From Streptomyces sp. S3(2020) (GTDB lineage Bacteria; Actinomycetota; Actinomycetes; Streptomycetales; Streptomycetaceae): a stretch of DNA of 64,000 bases. The position numbers and the translations under genes are program-made. The DNA lies in the NCBI RefSeq assembly GCF_013044505.1, contig NZ_JABERD010000014.1, forward strand, positions 26,544 through 90,543, written 5' to 3'. Under the pieces are notes generated by a model that had not been told where the DNA came from, did no database searches, and was given only the letters and a program-made list of their open reading frames with translations. Below, in pieces: positions 1 through 9,658 of this stretch; positions within the stretch are counted from its first letter, which is position 1; the number at the start of each line of letters is the position of its first letter.

Positions 1-820
1 GGCGGCCGGGGATCGGGCGCAGGGCCCGGGACGTCTCGCCCAGTTCCGGGGAGCACTCCAGCAGCCCCTGGGTGTAGGGGTGCCGTGCGGCGGTGAAGAG
101 CCGGCTCGCCTGCCGTTCCTCGACGACGCGGCCCGCGTACATGACGTACACGCGGTCGCAGTAGGCGGCGGCCAGGTGCAGGTCATGGGTGATGAACAGC
201 AGCCCGAGGCCGCGTTCCTCACGCAGGGTGCGCAGCAGGGCGAGGATGTCCGCCTGGGTGGTGACATCGAGCGCGCTGGTGGCCTCGTCGGCCAGCAGCA
301 GCTCGGGTTCGGCGGCGAGCGCGCCGGCGATGACGACGCGTTGCAGCATGCCGCCGGAGAGTTCGTGGGGGTGCTGGCGCAGGTGGCGGGCGGGGTCCGG
401 CAGACCGACGGCGTCCAGGAGTGCCACGGCCCGGGCCCGGGCCGCCCGCTTGTCGGTGAGGCCGGTGCGGGCGAGCCGTTCGAGGAGGAAGTCGCCGATC
501 CGTCGTACGGGGTTGAGGGCCGAGCGCGGGTCCTGGTGGACCATGGCGACGGTGCGGGCGCGGTGGGCGCGCAGCTGTGCGCCGGTCATGGCGAGGACGT
601 CGTCGCCACCCACCCTCACCTGTCCGGTGACGTGGGCGTCGTCAGGGAAGAGGTTGAGCACGGCCTTGGCGGTGGTGGACTTTCCGGAGCCGGACTCCCC
701 GACGAGGCCGACGACCTCTCCGGCGGCGACCTGGAGGGAGACGTCCGCGAGCAGGGGCCGGGCGGCGCCGGGCAGGAGCAGGTTCAGGTTCGCTAGGTCG
801 AGCAGCGTGTCGTTCGGCAT
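1..820 (-). CDS. Oligopeptide ABC transporter ATP-binding protein (OppD/DppD type), 3' end beyond window
   Basis: Cytoplasmic ATPase that powers peptide import with the two permeases and lipoprotein encoded just upstream. About 273 codons are visible, running off the left edge. Walker A (GESGSGKST, about residues 40-48), the signature LSGGMLQR and Walker B LLLADEATSALD are all present, followed by the switch-His segment FITHDLHLAA. The ATG at 820 lies 6 bases after the preceding permease's stop, so it is translated as part of the same leftward operon. Whether an OppF-type second ATPase follows cannot be seen. Confidence 0.93.
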   Translation of the reverse strand, partial: MPNDTLLDLANLNLLLPGAARPLLADVSLQVAAGEVVGLVGESGSGKSTTAKAVLNLFPDDAHVTGQVRVGGDDVLAMTGAQLRAHRARTVAMVHQDPRSALNPVRRIGDFLLERLARTGLTDKRAARARAVALLDAVGLPDPARHLRQHPHELSGGMLQRVVIAGALAAEPELLLADEATSALDVTTQADILALLRTLREERGLGLLFITHDLHLAAAYCDRVYVMYAGRVVEERQASRLFTAARHPYTQGLLECSPELGETSRALRPIPGR

Positions 821-826
821 GGTGGG

Positions 827-1681
827 CTACCTCCTGGCGCCGAGGCGGTCCGCGGCCCAGACGCCGACCATGTTGAAGGCCACCACGACGGCGGCGATGG
901 CGGTGCCCGGCACGAGGGCCGGGAGCAGGGCTCCCTGGACGATCGCGGCCTGGCCCTCCTGGACCATGAGCCCCCAGTCGGAGCTGGGCGGCTGGGCGCC
1001 GAAGCCGAGGTAGCTGAGGGTGGCGAGGCTCATCAGGGACTCGCCGAACAGGACGACCAGGTAGCCGACGATCGGGCGGCCGAGGTTGGGCACGAGGTGG
1101 GCCACACAGATCCGGACGCCGCCCATGCCCTGGACGCGGTAGGCGTCGATGTAGGACTTGGACCGCTCGGACAGGGCCACGCTGCGGGTGTACTTCGCGA
1201 TGGTCGGCGCGAAGGCCAGTCCGAGGGCGATCACCGACGTGGTCATGCCGGTGCCGAAGACCGCGATGATCAGGACGACGAACAGCAGGCCGGGGAAGGC
1301 GTACATGACGTCGGTGATCCGGGAGACCAGCGCGTCCACCCAGCCGCCGCGCCAGGCGGCGAGGGTGCCGAGGGTGACGCCGAGGACGGAGGCGAGCAGG
1401 AGCAGCAGGAGCGGTGCGATCAGGCTGGTCCGGGCGCCGTACAGCACCCGGGAGAGCAGGTCCTGACCGGAGGCGTCGGTGCCGAGGGGGTGGGCGGCGG
1501 TGGTGCCGACGAGGGAGGACGACAGGTCGACGGCGTCGGGCGCGTAGGGCGCGAGCAGCGGCGCGAGGACGGCGGCGAGCACGACGAGGCCGAGGAATCC
1601 GCCGGCGACGGTGACGCCCCAGGGGCGGCGGGGGCGCTTGCCCGCGGGGAGGAGGACGCCGATGGGGACGGCGGCGGTCAT
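827..1681 (-). CDS. Oligopeptide ABC transporter permease (DppC/OppC type)
   Basis: Inner-membrane permease of the peptide importer, 284 aa. It has the N-terminal OppC-type helix (about residues 20-45), then the BPD_transp_1 core with five predicted helices and the EAA-like loop around RVQGMGG. The start is the ATG at 1681 (MTAAVPIG), which overlaps the TGA of the upstream permease as ATGA. An upstream in-frame extension to 1909 lies inside the other permease gene and is not used. This is the usual B-then-C permease order of dipeptide transporters. Confidence 0.92.
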   Translation of the reverse strand: MTAAVPIGVLLPAGKRPRRPWGVTVAGGFLGLVVLAAVLAPLLAPYAPDAVDLSSSLVGTTAAHPLGTDASGQDLLSRVLYGARTSLIAPLLLLLLASVLGVTLGTLAAWRGGWVDALVSRITDVMYAFPGLLFVVLIIAVFGTGMTTSVIALGLAFAPTIAKYTRSVALSERSKSYIDAYRVQGMGGVRICVAHLVPNLGRPIVGYLVVLFGESLMSLATLSYLGFGAQPPSSDWGLMVQEGQAAIVQGALLPALVPGTAIAAVVVAFNMVGVWAADRLGARR

Positions 1682-2631
1682 ACGGAGCTCCTCAGGGCTT
1701 TCAGGCGCGGGTCGAGCAGGGGGTGCACGAGATCCACGGCGGTGGTGACGACGATGTACGAGGTGACCATCAGCAGCAGGACGGCCTGGGCGACGGGGAA
1801 GTCGTGGCTGTTGATGGCGCCGACGAGCAGTGAGCCGATCCCGCTGAGGCCGAAGACGGTCTCGATGGCCACGGTCCCGGCGAGCATGCCCGCGGTGACC
1901 AGACCGCACATGGTGACGATCGGCCCGAGGGCGTTGCGCAGCACGTGCCGGCGGATGATGTCCCGCTCGGGCAGTCCGGCGGCGCGGGCCACGGCCACGT
2001 GCTCGGCGGCGCCCGCCTCCGCCATGGCCTGCCGGGTCACCCGGCTGATCACGGCGAGCGCGCCGAGCGCCATGGCCACGGCGGGCAGGGTGAGGTGGTG
2101 CAGGGTGCCGGCGAAGCCCTCACCGCTGCCCGTCACCGGGAACCAGCCGAGCTCGACCCCGAAGACGGCGACCAGGGCGATGCCGCCGACGAACGACGGC
2201 ACGGACGCGGCGAGCGTGGTGCCGCCGACCACGGCCGAGTCGACCCACGTCCCGCGCCGGACGGCGGCGACGATGCCGGCGCCCACGCCCAGGACGACGA
2301 ACAGGACCGTGGCGTAGCCGACGAGGACCAGCGTCGTCGGGAAGCGGGAGGTCAGCAGGTCGGAGACCTGGTCGCCGTACTGGAAGGACCGGCCGAGGTC
2401 GAGGTGGAGGCAGTCCCACAGCCAGCGGCCGTACTGGACGACCAGGGGTTCGTCCAGGTGGTACTGCGCCCGGACGGTGGCGAGCCGTTCCGGGGTGAGC
2501 TTGTCGCGGCCCCCCGCCAGGAAGACGGCGGGGTCACCGGGGGCGGCGTAGACGGCGGCGAAGATCACGAAGGACGCCGCCAGCAGGGTGGCCACCAGTC
2601 CCGCGAGCCGCCGTCCAAGGGCGACGATCAT
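1678..2631 (-). CDS. Oligopeptide ABC transporter permease (DppB/OppB type)
   Basis: 317-aa membrane permease that pairs with the following DppC-like protein. It starts with the typical single helix (residues 10-30), then a periplasmic-side domain containing the family pattern PGDPA and the segment YHLDEPLVVQYGRWL, then five helices of the BPD_transp_1 domain with the EAA loop ARAAGLPERDIIRRH. The gene begins 6 bases after the lipoprotein stop and overlaps the next permease by 4 bases. Confidence 0.93.
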   Translation of the reverse strand: MIVALGRRLAGLVATLLAASFVIFAAVYAAPGDPAVFLAGGRDKLTPERLATVRAQYHLDEPLVVQYGRWLWDCLHLDLGRSFQYGDQVSDLLTSRFPTTLVLVGYATVLFVVLGVGAGIVAAVRRGTWVDSAVVGGTTLAASVPSFVGGIALVAVFGVELGWFPVTGSGEGFAGTLHHLTLPAVAMALGALAVISRVTRQAMAEAGAAEHVAVARAAGLPERDIIRRHVLRNALGPIVTMCGLVTAGMLAGTVAIETVFGLSGIGSLLVGAINSHDFPVAQAVLLLMVTSYIVVTTAVDLVHPLLDPRLKALRSSV

Positions 2632-2637
2632 GGTTGT

Positions 2638-4275
2638 TCAGCCCTTCTTCGCGCCGAGCCGCGCGGCCCAGGGGGAATAGAGGTACGCCATGGAGGCGGG
2701 CGGGCCGGTCAGTTCGTCGTTCATGACGAGCACGGTCGGCATCTGCGCGACCGGGATCCAGACCGCGGCATCGCTGAATTCCTTCTCGATGTCGACGACG
2801 AGCGCGGCCCGCTTCGCGTCGTCGATGGTACGCAGGGCCTCCTCGACGTTGCTGTCGTAGGCGGCGCTGCTGAACCCGACCCAGTTGTTGGAGCTGTCGG
2901 ACAGTGCGTTGTCGTAGAAGCCCAGCGGGTCGCTCTTGGAGATGTACCAGTCGGCGACCAGCACGTCGATGTCCGCGCGGGCCTCCTTGTCGCCGTAGAA
3001 CTCCCCGTAGGCCGCGCTCGGCACCGTCTTGATCTGTGCCTTGAGCCCGAGCTGGGTCAGGGCGGCGCGTACGGCGTTGGCGATCACGAGTCGGCCCTGG
3101 GTGCTGTCGGTGCCGATCACGATGGGCGAGTCGGGCTTGGCGGCGGCCTTCTTGACCAGTTCCTTGGCCGCGGCGAGGTCCGGCTCGGCGGGGGCGGCCG
3201 CGTCGAGCTGCTTCTGGGCGGCCTCGAAGACTGACTTCTCGTAGCCCCAGGCTCCGGAGCCGACGGGGGTCGCCCATGGCTCGACCAGACCGCCGTAGCC
3301 GGACTTGGCGATGCCCGTGCGGTCCAGGGCCAGGGACAGCGCCTTGCGGATGTCGGGGTCGGCGAGGCCGCCGCGCTCGGTGGGGATCAGGGCGAGGGTG
3401 GCGGTGCTCGGGCCGTAGTACTGCTTCAGGCCGGACTTGCCGGTCAGGGCGGCGGCCGTGCTGACGGTGTCGAGGTAGGCGCCGTCGGCGGCCCCGGTGC
3501 TGAGCGCGTTGACCATCGCGCTGTCCTCGGCCCAGCGGAAGACGACCTGTCCGGTGAGCGGCTTGTCGCCCCAGTAGTCGTCGGCGCGGGTGAGGGTGAT
3601 GGAGTCGCCGGACTTCCAGTTCGTCAGCTCGTACGGGCCGGAACAGGCGTCGCCCTGGCCGGGCGTACCGAACTCGTTGCCCGCCTTCTCGACCAGCGCC
3701 TTGTCGTAGACGAGCCCGGCGTCACCGGCGAGTGCCTTCGTGAACAGCGCGTCGGGCTGCTTGAAGGTGATGGTGATCTCGCGGTCGCCGGTCCTGGTCA
3801 TCGCGCTGACGTTGCCGAACTCGTCGGACTGCTCCATCTCCGGCTCGGCGTGCCGGCGCAGGCTGAACAGGACGTCGTCGGCGGTCATCGTCGAGCCGTC
3901 GTGGAAGGTGACGCCGTCACGCAGGGTCAGTACGAGGGTCTTCGGGTCCGGCCTGGTCTCCTTCTCGACGAGGGAGGGCTCTACGGACATGTCGGGCTGG
4001 AGCTGGTAGAGGCGCTCGCAGACGTTGCTGAGCACGGTGCGGCCCGCGCTGCCGCCCTGGGTGTCGAGGTCGAGGGACTCGGGCTCGTCCTCCAGCAGCC
4101 AGTCGACCGAGTCGACGGTGCCGGTGGCCGCGGCGGTGGTGGGCGTGAGCTTCAGCTGGGAGACGTCGACGCCCGCGGTGTCCTTGGACGTCGTGGTGTC
4201 GGCGCCTGCGCAGGCGGCGGTGAGGGCCAGCGTGCCGGCGAGACAGAGCGGCGCGAGGCGGGAGGTGGGCTTCAT
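2638..4275 (-). CDS. Peptide ABC transporter substrate-binding lipoprotein (SBP_bac_5)
   Basis: 545-aa extracytoplasmic binding protein. The N-terminus has basic residues, a hydrophobic stretch and a lipobox-like LTAAC, so Cys22-23 is the probable lipidation site. The body carries SBP_bac_5 hallmarks: DTQGGSAGRTVLSNVCERL near the start, FHDGSTMTADDVLFSLRR in the middle, and a C-terminal tail WAARLGAKKG. It sits between the hydrolase gene and the permeases in one operon. The ligand is unknown; family members bind di- or oligopeptides, and the adjacent amidohydrolase-type gene suggests an amide-containing substrate. Confidence 0.92.
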   Translation of the reverse strand: MKPTSRLAPLCLAGTLALTAACAGADTTTSKDTAGVDVSQLKLTPTTAAATGTVDSVDWLLEDEPESLDLDTQGGSAGRTVLSNVCERLYQLQPDMSVEPSLVEKETRPDPKTLVLTLRDGVTFHDGSTMTADDVLFSLRRHAEPEMEQSDEFGNVSAMTRTGDREITITFKQPDALFTKALAGDAGLVYDKALVEKAGNEFGTPGQGDACSGPYELTNWKSGDSITLTRADDYWGDKPLTGQVVFRWAEDSAMVNALSTGAADGAYLDTVSTAAALTGKSGLKQYYGPSTATLALIPTERGGLADPDIRKALSLALDRTGIAKSGYGGLVEPWATPVGSGAWGYEKSVFEAAQKQLDAAAPAEPDLAAAKELVKKAAAKPDSPIVIGTDSTQGRLVIANAVRAALTQLGLKAQIKTVPSAAYGEFYGDKEARADIDVLVADWYISKSDPLGFYDNALSDSSNNWVGFSSAAYDSNVEEALRTIDDAKRAALVVDIEKEFSDAAVWIPVAQMPTVLVMNDELTGPPASMAYLYSPWAARLGAKKG

Positions 4276-4326
4276 GGCGGGCTCCTGGGCGGGACGGGAC
4301 GGGGCGAGGAGGGGCGCAGCGGATGG

Positions 4327-5478
4327 TCAGGCGGGTGCGTGGGGGCCGTCGTAGAGGTTCCAGGGCAGGTGCTGGTACTCGCGGTCGCAGGGCGTCCCGG
4401 CCGTGACGTGGTAGTCGCCCGCGGTGAGGTCCACACAGGAGGACACCAGTGTCGCCCAGTGCCTGATCTCGGGTTTGCGCGGGTCGGCGTGGGTGCACAG
4501 GGACTCGGGGAAGCCGAGGTGGTCCGACATCGCGTGCTTGATCAGCTTGCGGGTCTCGTCCGGGCCGTTCGCGTCGCGCAGCAGCCGCAGTCCTTCCTCC
4601 GCGCGCGGGACCCGTACCAGGGAGTCCGGGGCCAGGGGCCGGTAGTCGGCGGCCAGGGCGGCGGGGACGCCCGCCTGGTAGTGGTTGCCGTGGACGAGGA
4701 GGCCGTCGTCCGGATACATCCAGCCATGGCCGGCGGGGGTGGTCTCGATGTCGATGGCGAAGCCCTCGCGGCAGGTCAGCAGGGCGTTGCTGGCGATGTG
4801 GGCGCGGGTGCGGCAGAGCACGTCCAGCGCGTCGGTGATGCTCGACTGGTCGAGGACGGTGCGCCGGATCACGGTCTGCGGCAGTCCGACGGCGTCGTCG
4901 AAACGCCCGCCGAGGCCGTTGGCGTTGAAGGCGATCCCGGCGGAGTTGGCGCCCTGGCGGCCGATCTGTCCGGCCTCCACCTGCATGATGAGCGTGGGCT
5001 TGGGCGGCTGGACGATCCGGAGCATGACGACGGTGTCGGCGACACCGGCCCGCCAGTCCCAGTTCTGCCCCGCCCACACATGGCCGTCGCCGCTGGCGGG
5101 CCCGTAGGCCGCGAAGGAGGTGCAGCCCTCCGCGGGCTCCTCCGGCGCCTCGGCGCCGGTCCGCATGCGGGTGAAGGAGTCGTCGTAGATGACCTCGCCG
5201 CGGGCGTTGAGCGCGAGCACGTCGAGCAGGCCGACACCGGCGCCGTCGGCGATGCCCTCCATCTCCGTCAGGAGATCCGGGTCGTGGTCGCGGACGGGTT
5301 CCAGCCAGCGGGCGGCCCGCGCGGTGACCTGCTTCCAGGTCAGACCCGAGGAGACACCGAAGGCCTCCGCGTAGTAGCCGAGGGCGGTGTGCAGCTGCGG
5401 GGCGACGGCCTCTCCGTACTGTCGTCCTCTCTGGGACGGGGTCCCGGAGATCTCGACGACCGGAAGGCTGTGTTTCAT
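4327..5478 (-). CDS. C45-family Ntn hydrolase / acyl-coenzyme A:6-aminopenicillanic acid acyltransferase-like
   Basis: 383-aa first gene of the peptide-transport operon. The family is made as an inactive precursor that self-cleaves at a Gly-Cys bond; here Gly118-Cys119 in EGCTSFAAYG matches that site, and the downstream GQNWDW motif is also typical. No signal peptide is seen, so it probably acts in the cytoplasm on an imported peptide or N-acyl compound. The start is the ATG at 5478 (MKHSLPVV), preceded by GAGGAG; a longer form from 5532 would run through the operator. Linkage to SBP-permease-ATPase genes argues that it processes the imported ligand. The real substrate cannot be inferred; beta-lactam chemistry is not implied. 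Confidence 0.87.
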   Translation of the reverse strand: MKHSLPVVEISGTPSQRGRQYGEAVAPQLHTALGYYAEAFGVSSGLTWKQVTARAARWLEPVRDHDPDLLTEMEGIADGAGVGLLDVLALNARGEVIYDDSFTRMRTGAEAPEEPAEGCTSFAAYGPASGDGHVWAGQNWDWRAGVADTVVMLRIVQPPKPTLIMQVEAGQIGRQGANSAGIAFNANGLGGRFDDAVGLPQTVIRRTVLDQSSITDALDVLCRTRAHIASNALLTCREGFAIDIETTPAGHGWMYPDDGLLVHGNHYQAGVPAALAADYRPLAPDSLVRVPRAEEGLRLLRDANGPDETRKLIKHAMSDHLGFPESLCTHADPRKPEIRHWATLVSSCVDLTAGDYHVTAGTPCDREYQHLPWNLYDGPHAPA

Positions 5479-5516
5479 GGGGAGGCTCCTCGACAAGGCA
5501 CGAGCGCTGTAACATC

Positions 5517-5544
5517 TGTTCCAGATATTCACGCTCCTGGAACA
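5517..5544. promoter_or_regulatory. Inverted repeat, probable RpiR-regulator operator
   Basis: Perfect 8-bp arms TGTTCCAG (5517-5524) and CTGGAACA (5537-5544) are separated by 12 bp in the 112-bp gap between the divergent hydrolase and rpiR-like genes. A partial second copy of the arm sequence (AACATC and GGTGTT) flanks each side, giving a longer imperfect dyad from about 5511 to 5551. The position between both starts fits a shared operator. Confidence 0.65.
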
Positions 5545-5590
5545 AGGTGTTCAGAGCGTAACGTCGGTACCGCGAGAGTCAAGAGGTGTA

Positions 5591-6514
5591 ATGGAGATTT
5601 CACAGCCGGGGGGTGCCGGAAGCGCCGCCCCCGGGGGCCTCACCCGCCTGCGCGCCATCGTCCGCGACCTGTGGGACGAGCTGTCCGCCTCCGAGCGGAC
5701 CGTCGCCCAGTACCTGGTGAGCGCCCCGGTCGAGCAGGTGATGTTCGCCAGCACCCAGGAGCTGGGCACGGCCAGCGGCACCAGCAACGCCACCGTCGTA
5801 CGCGCGTTGCAGCGCCTGGGATACGCCGGGCTGCCCGCCCTCAAGCGCGAACTGGCCGCCGACTTCACCGCGGCCCAGGCCCCCGACGTCCGCCTCGCGC
5901 AGCGCATCGCCCATGTCGGCAAGGATCTCGACAAGATCTGTAACGACGTTTTCGACGAGACCCAGGAGCGCGTCGACCAGTGCCGCAGCCTCGTCGACAC
6001 CGAGGCGCTCCAGCGGGCGGTCACCGTGCTCGCCGAGGCCAGGGACGTGTTCTGCTACGGCGTCGCCGCCTGCGAACTCGCGGCCCGCCACCTCGCCCGC
6101 GCCCTGGGCCGCATCGGCCACCGGGCCCGGTTCGTCGGCGACACCGGCTTCGCCCTCGCCGACCCGCTGCTCGCCCTCGGACAGGGGGACGCGGTCGTGA
6201 TCTTCCAGCCGGGACGGCAACTGCCCGAGCTCACCGTGCTGGTGGAGCGGGCCCGCGCGGTCGGCGCCAGGGTCGTCTTCATCACCGACGAACTGAGCGA
6301 GGTGTTCGCGGACCGGGTCGAGGCGGTGCTCCTCGCGCCCTACACACCCACCGGGAACACCAACGAGTCATTGACCGGGCTGGTCGTCGCCGACGTCCTC
6401 GTCCTCGCCCTCACCGCCCTCGACGAGACCTCGGCCGTGGAACACTCCCATCAACTCAACGCGCTGCGCGGACAGTTGCTCGGCTCAGGGGAGCCGCGGC
6501 ACCGCAGGAGCTGA
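5591..6514 (+). CDS. MurR/RpiR-family transcriptional regulator
   Basis: 307-aa regulator with an N-terminal HTH_6 domain (about residues 18-95, including [12 protein letters not shown] and the recognition segment [17 protein letters not shown]) and a C-terminal SIS domain (about 135-265) that in this family senses phosphorylated sugars or related ligands. It is divergent from the hydrolase/peptide-transport operon, with an inverted repeat between them, so it most likely controls that operon and itself. A peptide-type target is less usual for the family, since many members control sugar catabolism. Confidence 0.92.
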   Translation: MEISQPGGAGSAAPGGLTRLRAIVRDLWDELSASERTVAQYLVSAPVEQVMFASTQELGTASGTSNATVVRALQRLGYAGLPALKRELAADFTAAQAPDVRLAQRIAHVGKDLDKICNDVFDETQERVDQCRSLVDTEALQRAVTVLAEARDVFCYGVAACELAARHLARALGRIGHRARFVGDTGFALADPLLALGQGDAVVIFQPGRQLPELTVLVERARAVGARVVFITDELSEVFADRVEAVLLAPYTPTGNTNESLTGLVVADVLVLALTALDETSAVEHSHQLNALRGQLLGSGEPRHRRS

Positions 6515-6623
6515 CCCAGCACCGGTACTCCGGAGGGGGCACGCCGAGGGCGGCGGCGACCTCGGACCCGGGAGGCGCGGCGGGGGCTCCTGCCCGCCCC
6601 ACTGTCGAACAGGGGGAGACACC

Positions 6624-8018
6624 ATGCGCGGAGACCGCGGTCACCACGAGACCATCGCCGCGATTGCGCGAAATCCCGGGGCGCCTGCCGAAGTCCTGAC
6701 GAGACTGCTGTGCAAGGAAGCCAAGGCGGCCTGGGACACGGTCGCCTGGCGCGCACTGCCGGACGAGGTGGTCGATGCCCTCGTCACGCATCCCGACCAC
6801 AGACTCAGGACAGCGCTCACCGGCAACACCGAGGTGCCGCCGCAGCAGCGCGCCCGCCTCGTGGACGATCCCGATCCGAGCGTCCGCCACTATCTCGCCA
6901 TCGGACCCGAATGGTTCCGCGTCACCGCGCGGCCACTGCCCCTGTCCGCCCAGCAACGCCTCCTGGCCGATCCGGAACTCCCCGTTCGCCGATCAGCGGC
7001 CTCCTGCCGCCAGACAGCTCCCGGCCTGGTCGCGGAACTCGCCGACCACCAGGACGCGGACCTCCGCCGGGCAGCGTGCCGCGCATGGACCCTGCTCTCC
7101 GAGGACACCCGGAGCCGTCTGCTGCGCGACGACGATGACGACGTACGACAGGCGGCCATGATCGAGGCCTGCCGCGACGACGAGGGCTGCACCGATCTCC
7201 TCCTCGACTCGGACATCGGCCGCTTCCGCCGAAACGACGTGATCCGCTACGGCGCCATGAGCACGGCGACCGCCGAACGGCTCGCGGCAAGCTCCGACGA
7301 CGAGGACCGGCAGGAGCTGGCGACCAACCTGGGCGTGCCCATCGACCTCGTCAGGACGTTGGCCGACGACGACGCACACAACGTCCGGCTGGCGGTATCG
7401 GTACGACCGGAATTGACAGAGACCGAACGTACCGCCATCGACATCACCATCGAGGAGTACCACCGGCTCTCTCCCGTCGAATGGGTCCGCCGGTGCACCG
7501 ATCCCGACCTGCTGCGCCACTGCGCCAGGTCGGCCAACATCCTGCTGCGCCGCAGCGCCGCCTACAGCCGGCACTTGCCCGCCGACGCGATCGACCTGCT
7601 GTCGCGGGACGACGACTACGCCGTGCGGCTCCTGCTGTGCGAGAACCAGCCGGCCGTCGACGGCGAAGTGGTGCTCCAGACCTATCTGGACTGCCAGGTC
7701 ATCACGAAGGGCTTCCTGCTGGACCACCCGAACTTCCCCCGCGCGGGCAACGGAGCCCGCTTCGCCGACGACCTGGATCCAGCGAAACGATGCCTGGTGG
7801 GGCTCGACCCCGAGGCACCCGTCGACGCCGTGGTCCGGCTGCTGGCCGACCCCGACGAGCGCGTACGCGCCATGGCGGCCGCGCACCCCGCGCTGCCGGT
7901 CGACCTCATCCTCCAGAGCTGCGCCAACCCGGAGTTCTCCGCCCACGCCCTCAGCAACCCCAGCCTTCCCGCGGAGGTCATGCACCGGTACCTGGACGAT
8001 GCGGGCATCCCTCGCTGA
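6624..8018 (+). CDS. Leucine-rich-repeat-variant (LRV)/HEAT-like repeat protein
   Basis: 464-aa protein built almost entirely from short helical repeats of about 22-25 residues, each with a pattern like LP-x3-L-x3-PD-x-x-VR-x-A-x-A. Examples are [44 protein letters not shown] and [16 protein letters not shown]. No signal peptide, membrane helix or catalytic domain is visible. Such repeats normally form a solenoid scaffold for protein contacts. The start has GGGGGAG 8 bases upstream. Its partner is unknown; the neighbours (RpiR, WYL) give no clear hint. Confidence 0.8.
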   Translation: MRGDRGHHETIAAIARNPGAPAEVLTRLLCKEAKAAWDTVAWRALPDEVVDALVTHPDHRLRTALTGNTEVPPQQRARLVDDPDPSVRHYLAIGPEWFRVTARPLPLSAQQRLLADPELPVRRSAASCRQTAPGLVAELADHQDADLRRAACRAWTLLSEDTRSRLLRDDDDDVRQAAMIEACRDDEGCTDLLLDSDIGRFRRNDVIRYGAMSTATAERLAASSDDEDRQELATNLGVPIDLVRTLADDDAHNVRLAVSVRPELTETERTAIDITIEEYHRLSPVEWVRRCTDPDLLRHCARSANILLRRSAAYSRHLPADAIDLLSRDDDYAVRLLLCENQPAVDGEVVLQTYLDCQVITKGFLLDHPNFPRAGNGARFADDLDPAKRCLVGLDPEAPVDAVVRLLADPDERVRAMAAAHPALPVDLILQSCANPEFSAHALSNPSLPAEVMHRYLDDAGIPR

Positions 8019-8058
8019 CGCGGGGAGAGAGGATCAGCAAGGCCAGCGCCCCCATAGC

Positions 8059-8082
8059 GCCATACGGCCATACGGCCATACC
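8059..8082. repeat. Short tandem repeat between convergent genes
   Basis: Three 8-bp units (GCCATACG twice, then GCCATACC) lie in the 70-bp gap between the converging LRV and WYL genes. No clear hairpin is formed, and no function is evident. Confidence 0.5.
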
Positions 8083-8088
8083 GTCACT

Positions 8089-9063
8089 TCACGACGGATC
8101 CCCGTAACGAGCGGTCATAGCGGCAGCGCGGTCACGCAAGGAGGTGCGCAGCGACTCCGGGGCCAGGGCCTCCGCGTCCGTGCCGAGCTGCCACAGCGCC
8201 CACTCGGCGTGCTCCGCGTCCTGGAAGGTCACCTCCAGCCGCAGCCAGCCGTCCATGTCGGGGTCTTCCGCGCGGACGGCCAGCGCGGTGTCCAGCAGGC
8301 CCTCGCGCCGCGCCGGATCCACCCGCACCCGCACGGTGATGTGGTCGCCGCCGGAGAGGAACCGCGCCGAGCGGTCCCGCCAGATCCGGTCCAGATCGAC
8401 TTGACCCGGTCGCTGTGCCGCTTCGGGGAGTTCCTCGGCGGCCAGCACCCGGGACAGCCGATAGGTGCGGTCCGCGCCAGATCTCGTGGCCAGCAAGTAG
8501 CCCCGCTCGCGTACGGTGACCAGACCGATCGGGTCCACCGTGCGCCACCGTGCCGGCTGGCCGGAAGCCGCGTAGTGGATACGCAACTTGTGCCCGGCCA
8601 GCACCGCGCGCCGGACCTCGACCATCGTCGTGTCCGGTACCTCTTCGGTGACCAGTCGGCGCGACAGCAGGTCCGACTCCGGATCGACGAGAAAACGCTG
8701 AGCCGCGTCGCTCGCGGTGGTCCGGTGGCTGTCGGGCAGCGCGTCGAGCACCTTCCGCATGGCCGAGGCGAGCGCCGGACCGAGGCCGAACACCTGCTCA
8801 CCGCGCCCCGATCCGGCGGCCAGCAGGGCAAGGGCCTCGTCGTGGTTCAGTCCGGTGAGCTCGGTCCGGAAACCGGGCATCAGCGCGAAGCCACCGTGCC
8901 GGCCGCGCTCGGCGTAGACCGGGACACCGGCCGCGGAGAGCGCCTCGATGTCGCGCAGCACGGTGCGGGTGGACACCTCCAGCTCGCGGGCCAGCGTGTC
9001 CGCCGTCAACCGACCGCGCTGACGCAGTAGGAGCACCAGTGAGACCAGACGGTCGGCGCGCAT
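8089..9063 (-). CDS. WYL-domain transcriptional regulator (YafY-like)
   Basis: 324-aa regulator. The N-terminal HTH_11/DeoR-like winged helix (about residues 5-60) contains LVLLLRQRGRLTADTLARE and STRTVLRDIEALSAAGVPVY. The WYL domain covers about residues 140-215 (RIHYAASG...DPIGLVTVRERGYLLA), and the C-terminal WCX extension about 235-320. WYL domains bind small ligands or nucleic acid, and many members regulate stress or catabolic genes. It is divergent from ridA, with 139 bp between the starts, so ridA is the obvious candidate target. Confidence 0.92.
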   Translation of the reverse strand: MRADRLVSLVLLLRQRGRLTADTLARELEVSTRTVLRDIEALSAAGVPVYAERGRHGGFALMPGFRTELTGLNHDEALALLAAGSGRGEQVFGLGPALASAMRKVLDALPDSHRTTASDAAQRFLVDPESDLLSRRLVTEEVPDTTMVEVRRAVLAGHKLRIHYAASGQPARWRTVDPIGLVTVRERGYLLATRSGADRTYRLSRVLAAEELPEAAQRPGQVDLDRIWRDRSARFLSGGDHITVRVRVDPARREGLLDTALAVRAEDPDMDGWLRLEVTFQDAEHAEWALWQLGTDAEALAPESLRTSLRDRAAAMTARYGDPS

Positions 9064-9202
9064 GCGAGAACGCTAGCCGAGTACGTCGGAATACGTGACT
9101 GAGGGTGTCGTGATTTGTTGGGAGGCTCGTTCACGCGACGTCGAAGCCGCCCGTTACCGAGCCGCAGACGTACGCACTCCCGACGCCTCGAATGGAGCTG
9201 AA

Positions 9203-9604
9203 GTGGCAGTGGAACGTACGGCGGTCAACCCGGTGGCTTGGTCGGTGGAGATGGGGTTCAACCAGGGTGAGGTCGTCTCCGGGCACACTCGGACCTTGTA
9301 CATCTCGGGGCAGACCGCGATGAGCGGCGACGGCAAGCCCCGGCATGACGGCGACATGGCGGCGCAGTTGGCGCTGAGCGTCGACAACCTGGAGGCCGTT
9401 CTCGGGGAGGCCGGCATGTCTCTCGCGAACCTCGTCCGGCTGAACGTCTACACGACCGACGTCGATCTGCTGTTCCCGCACTACGGCGTGCTGGCGGCGC
9501 GCTTGGCTGCCGCCGGGGTGGCCCCGGCCAGCACCATGCTCGGGGTGGCGCGACTGGCGGTCCCCGGCCAGCTGGTCGAGCTCGAAGGGACCGCCGTCGC
9601 GTGA
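9203..9604 (+). CDS. RidA/YjgF-family enamine/imine deaminase
   Basis: 133 aa, the normal RidA length. RidA proteins are small cytoplasmic trimers that hydrolyse reactive enamine/imine intermediates. The sequence has RTLYISGQTAMSGDGK, a C-terminal RLAVPGQLVELEGTAVA and LVRLNVYTTDVD, all family-like. The typical active-site Arg near residue 105 is not clearly placed here (ASTMLGVARLAVPG), so this may belong to a divergent subgroup. I chose GTG 9203 because GGAG sits 5 bases upstream; an open frame extends back to 9095 but is unlike the family. Divergent from the WYL regulator. Confidence 0.87.
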   Translation: MAVERTAVNPVAWSVEMGFNQGEVVSGHTRTLYISGQTAMSGDGKPRHDGDMAAQLALSVDNLEAVLGEAGMSLANLVRLNVYTTDVDLLFPHYGVLAARLAAAGVAPASTMLGVARLAVPGQLVELEGTAVA

Positions 9605-9658
9605 GGTGAACTCGCCGTTCCCGCCGCCGAACCGCGCCTGGCGTGAACGGTGGTGAGG

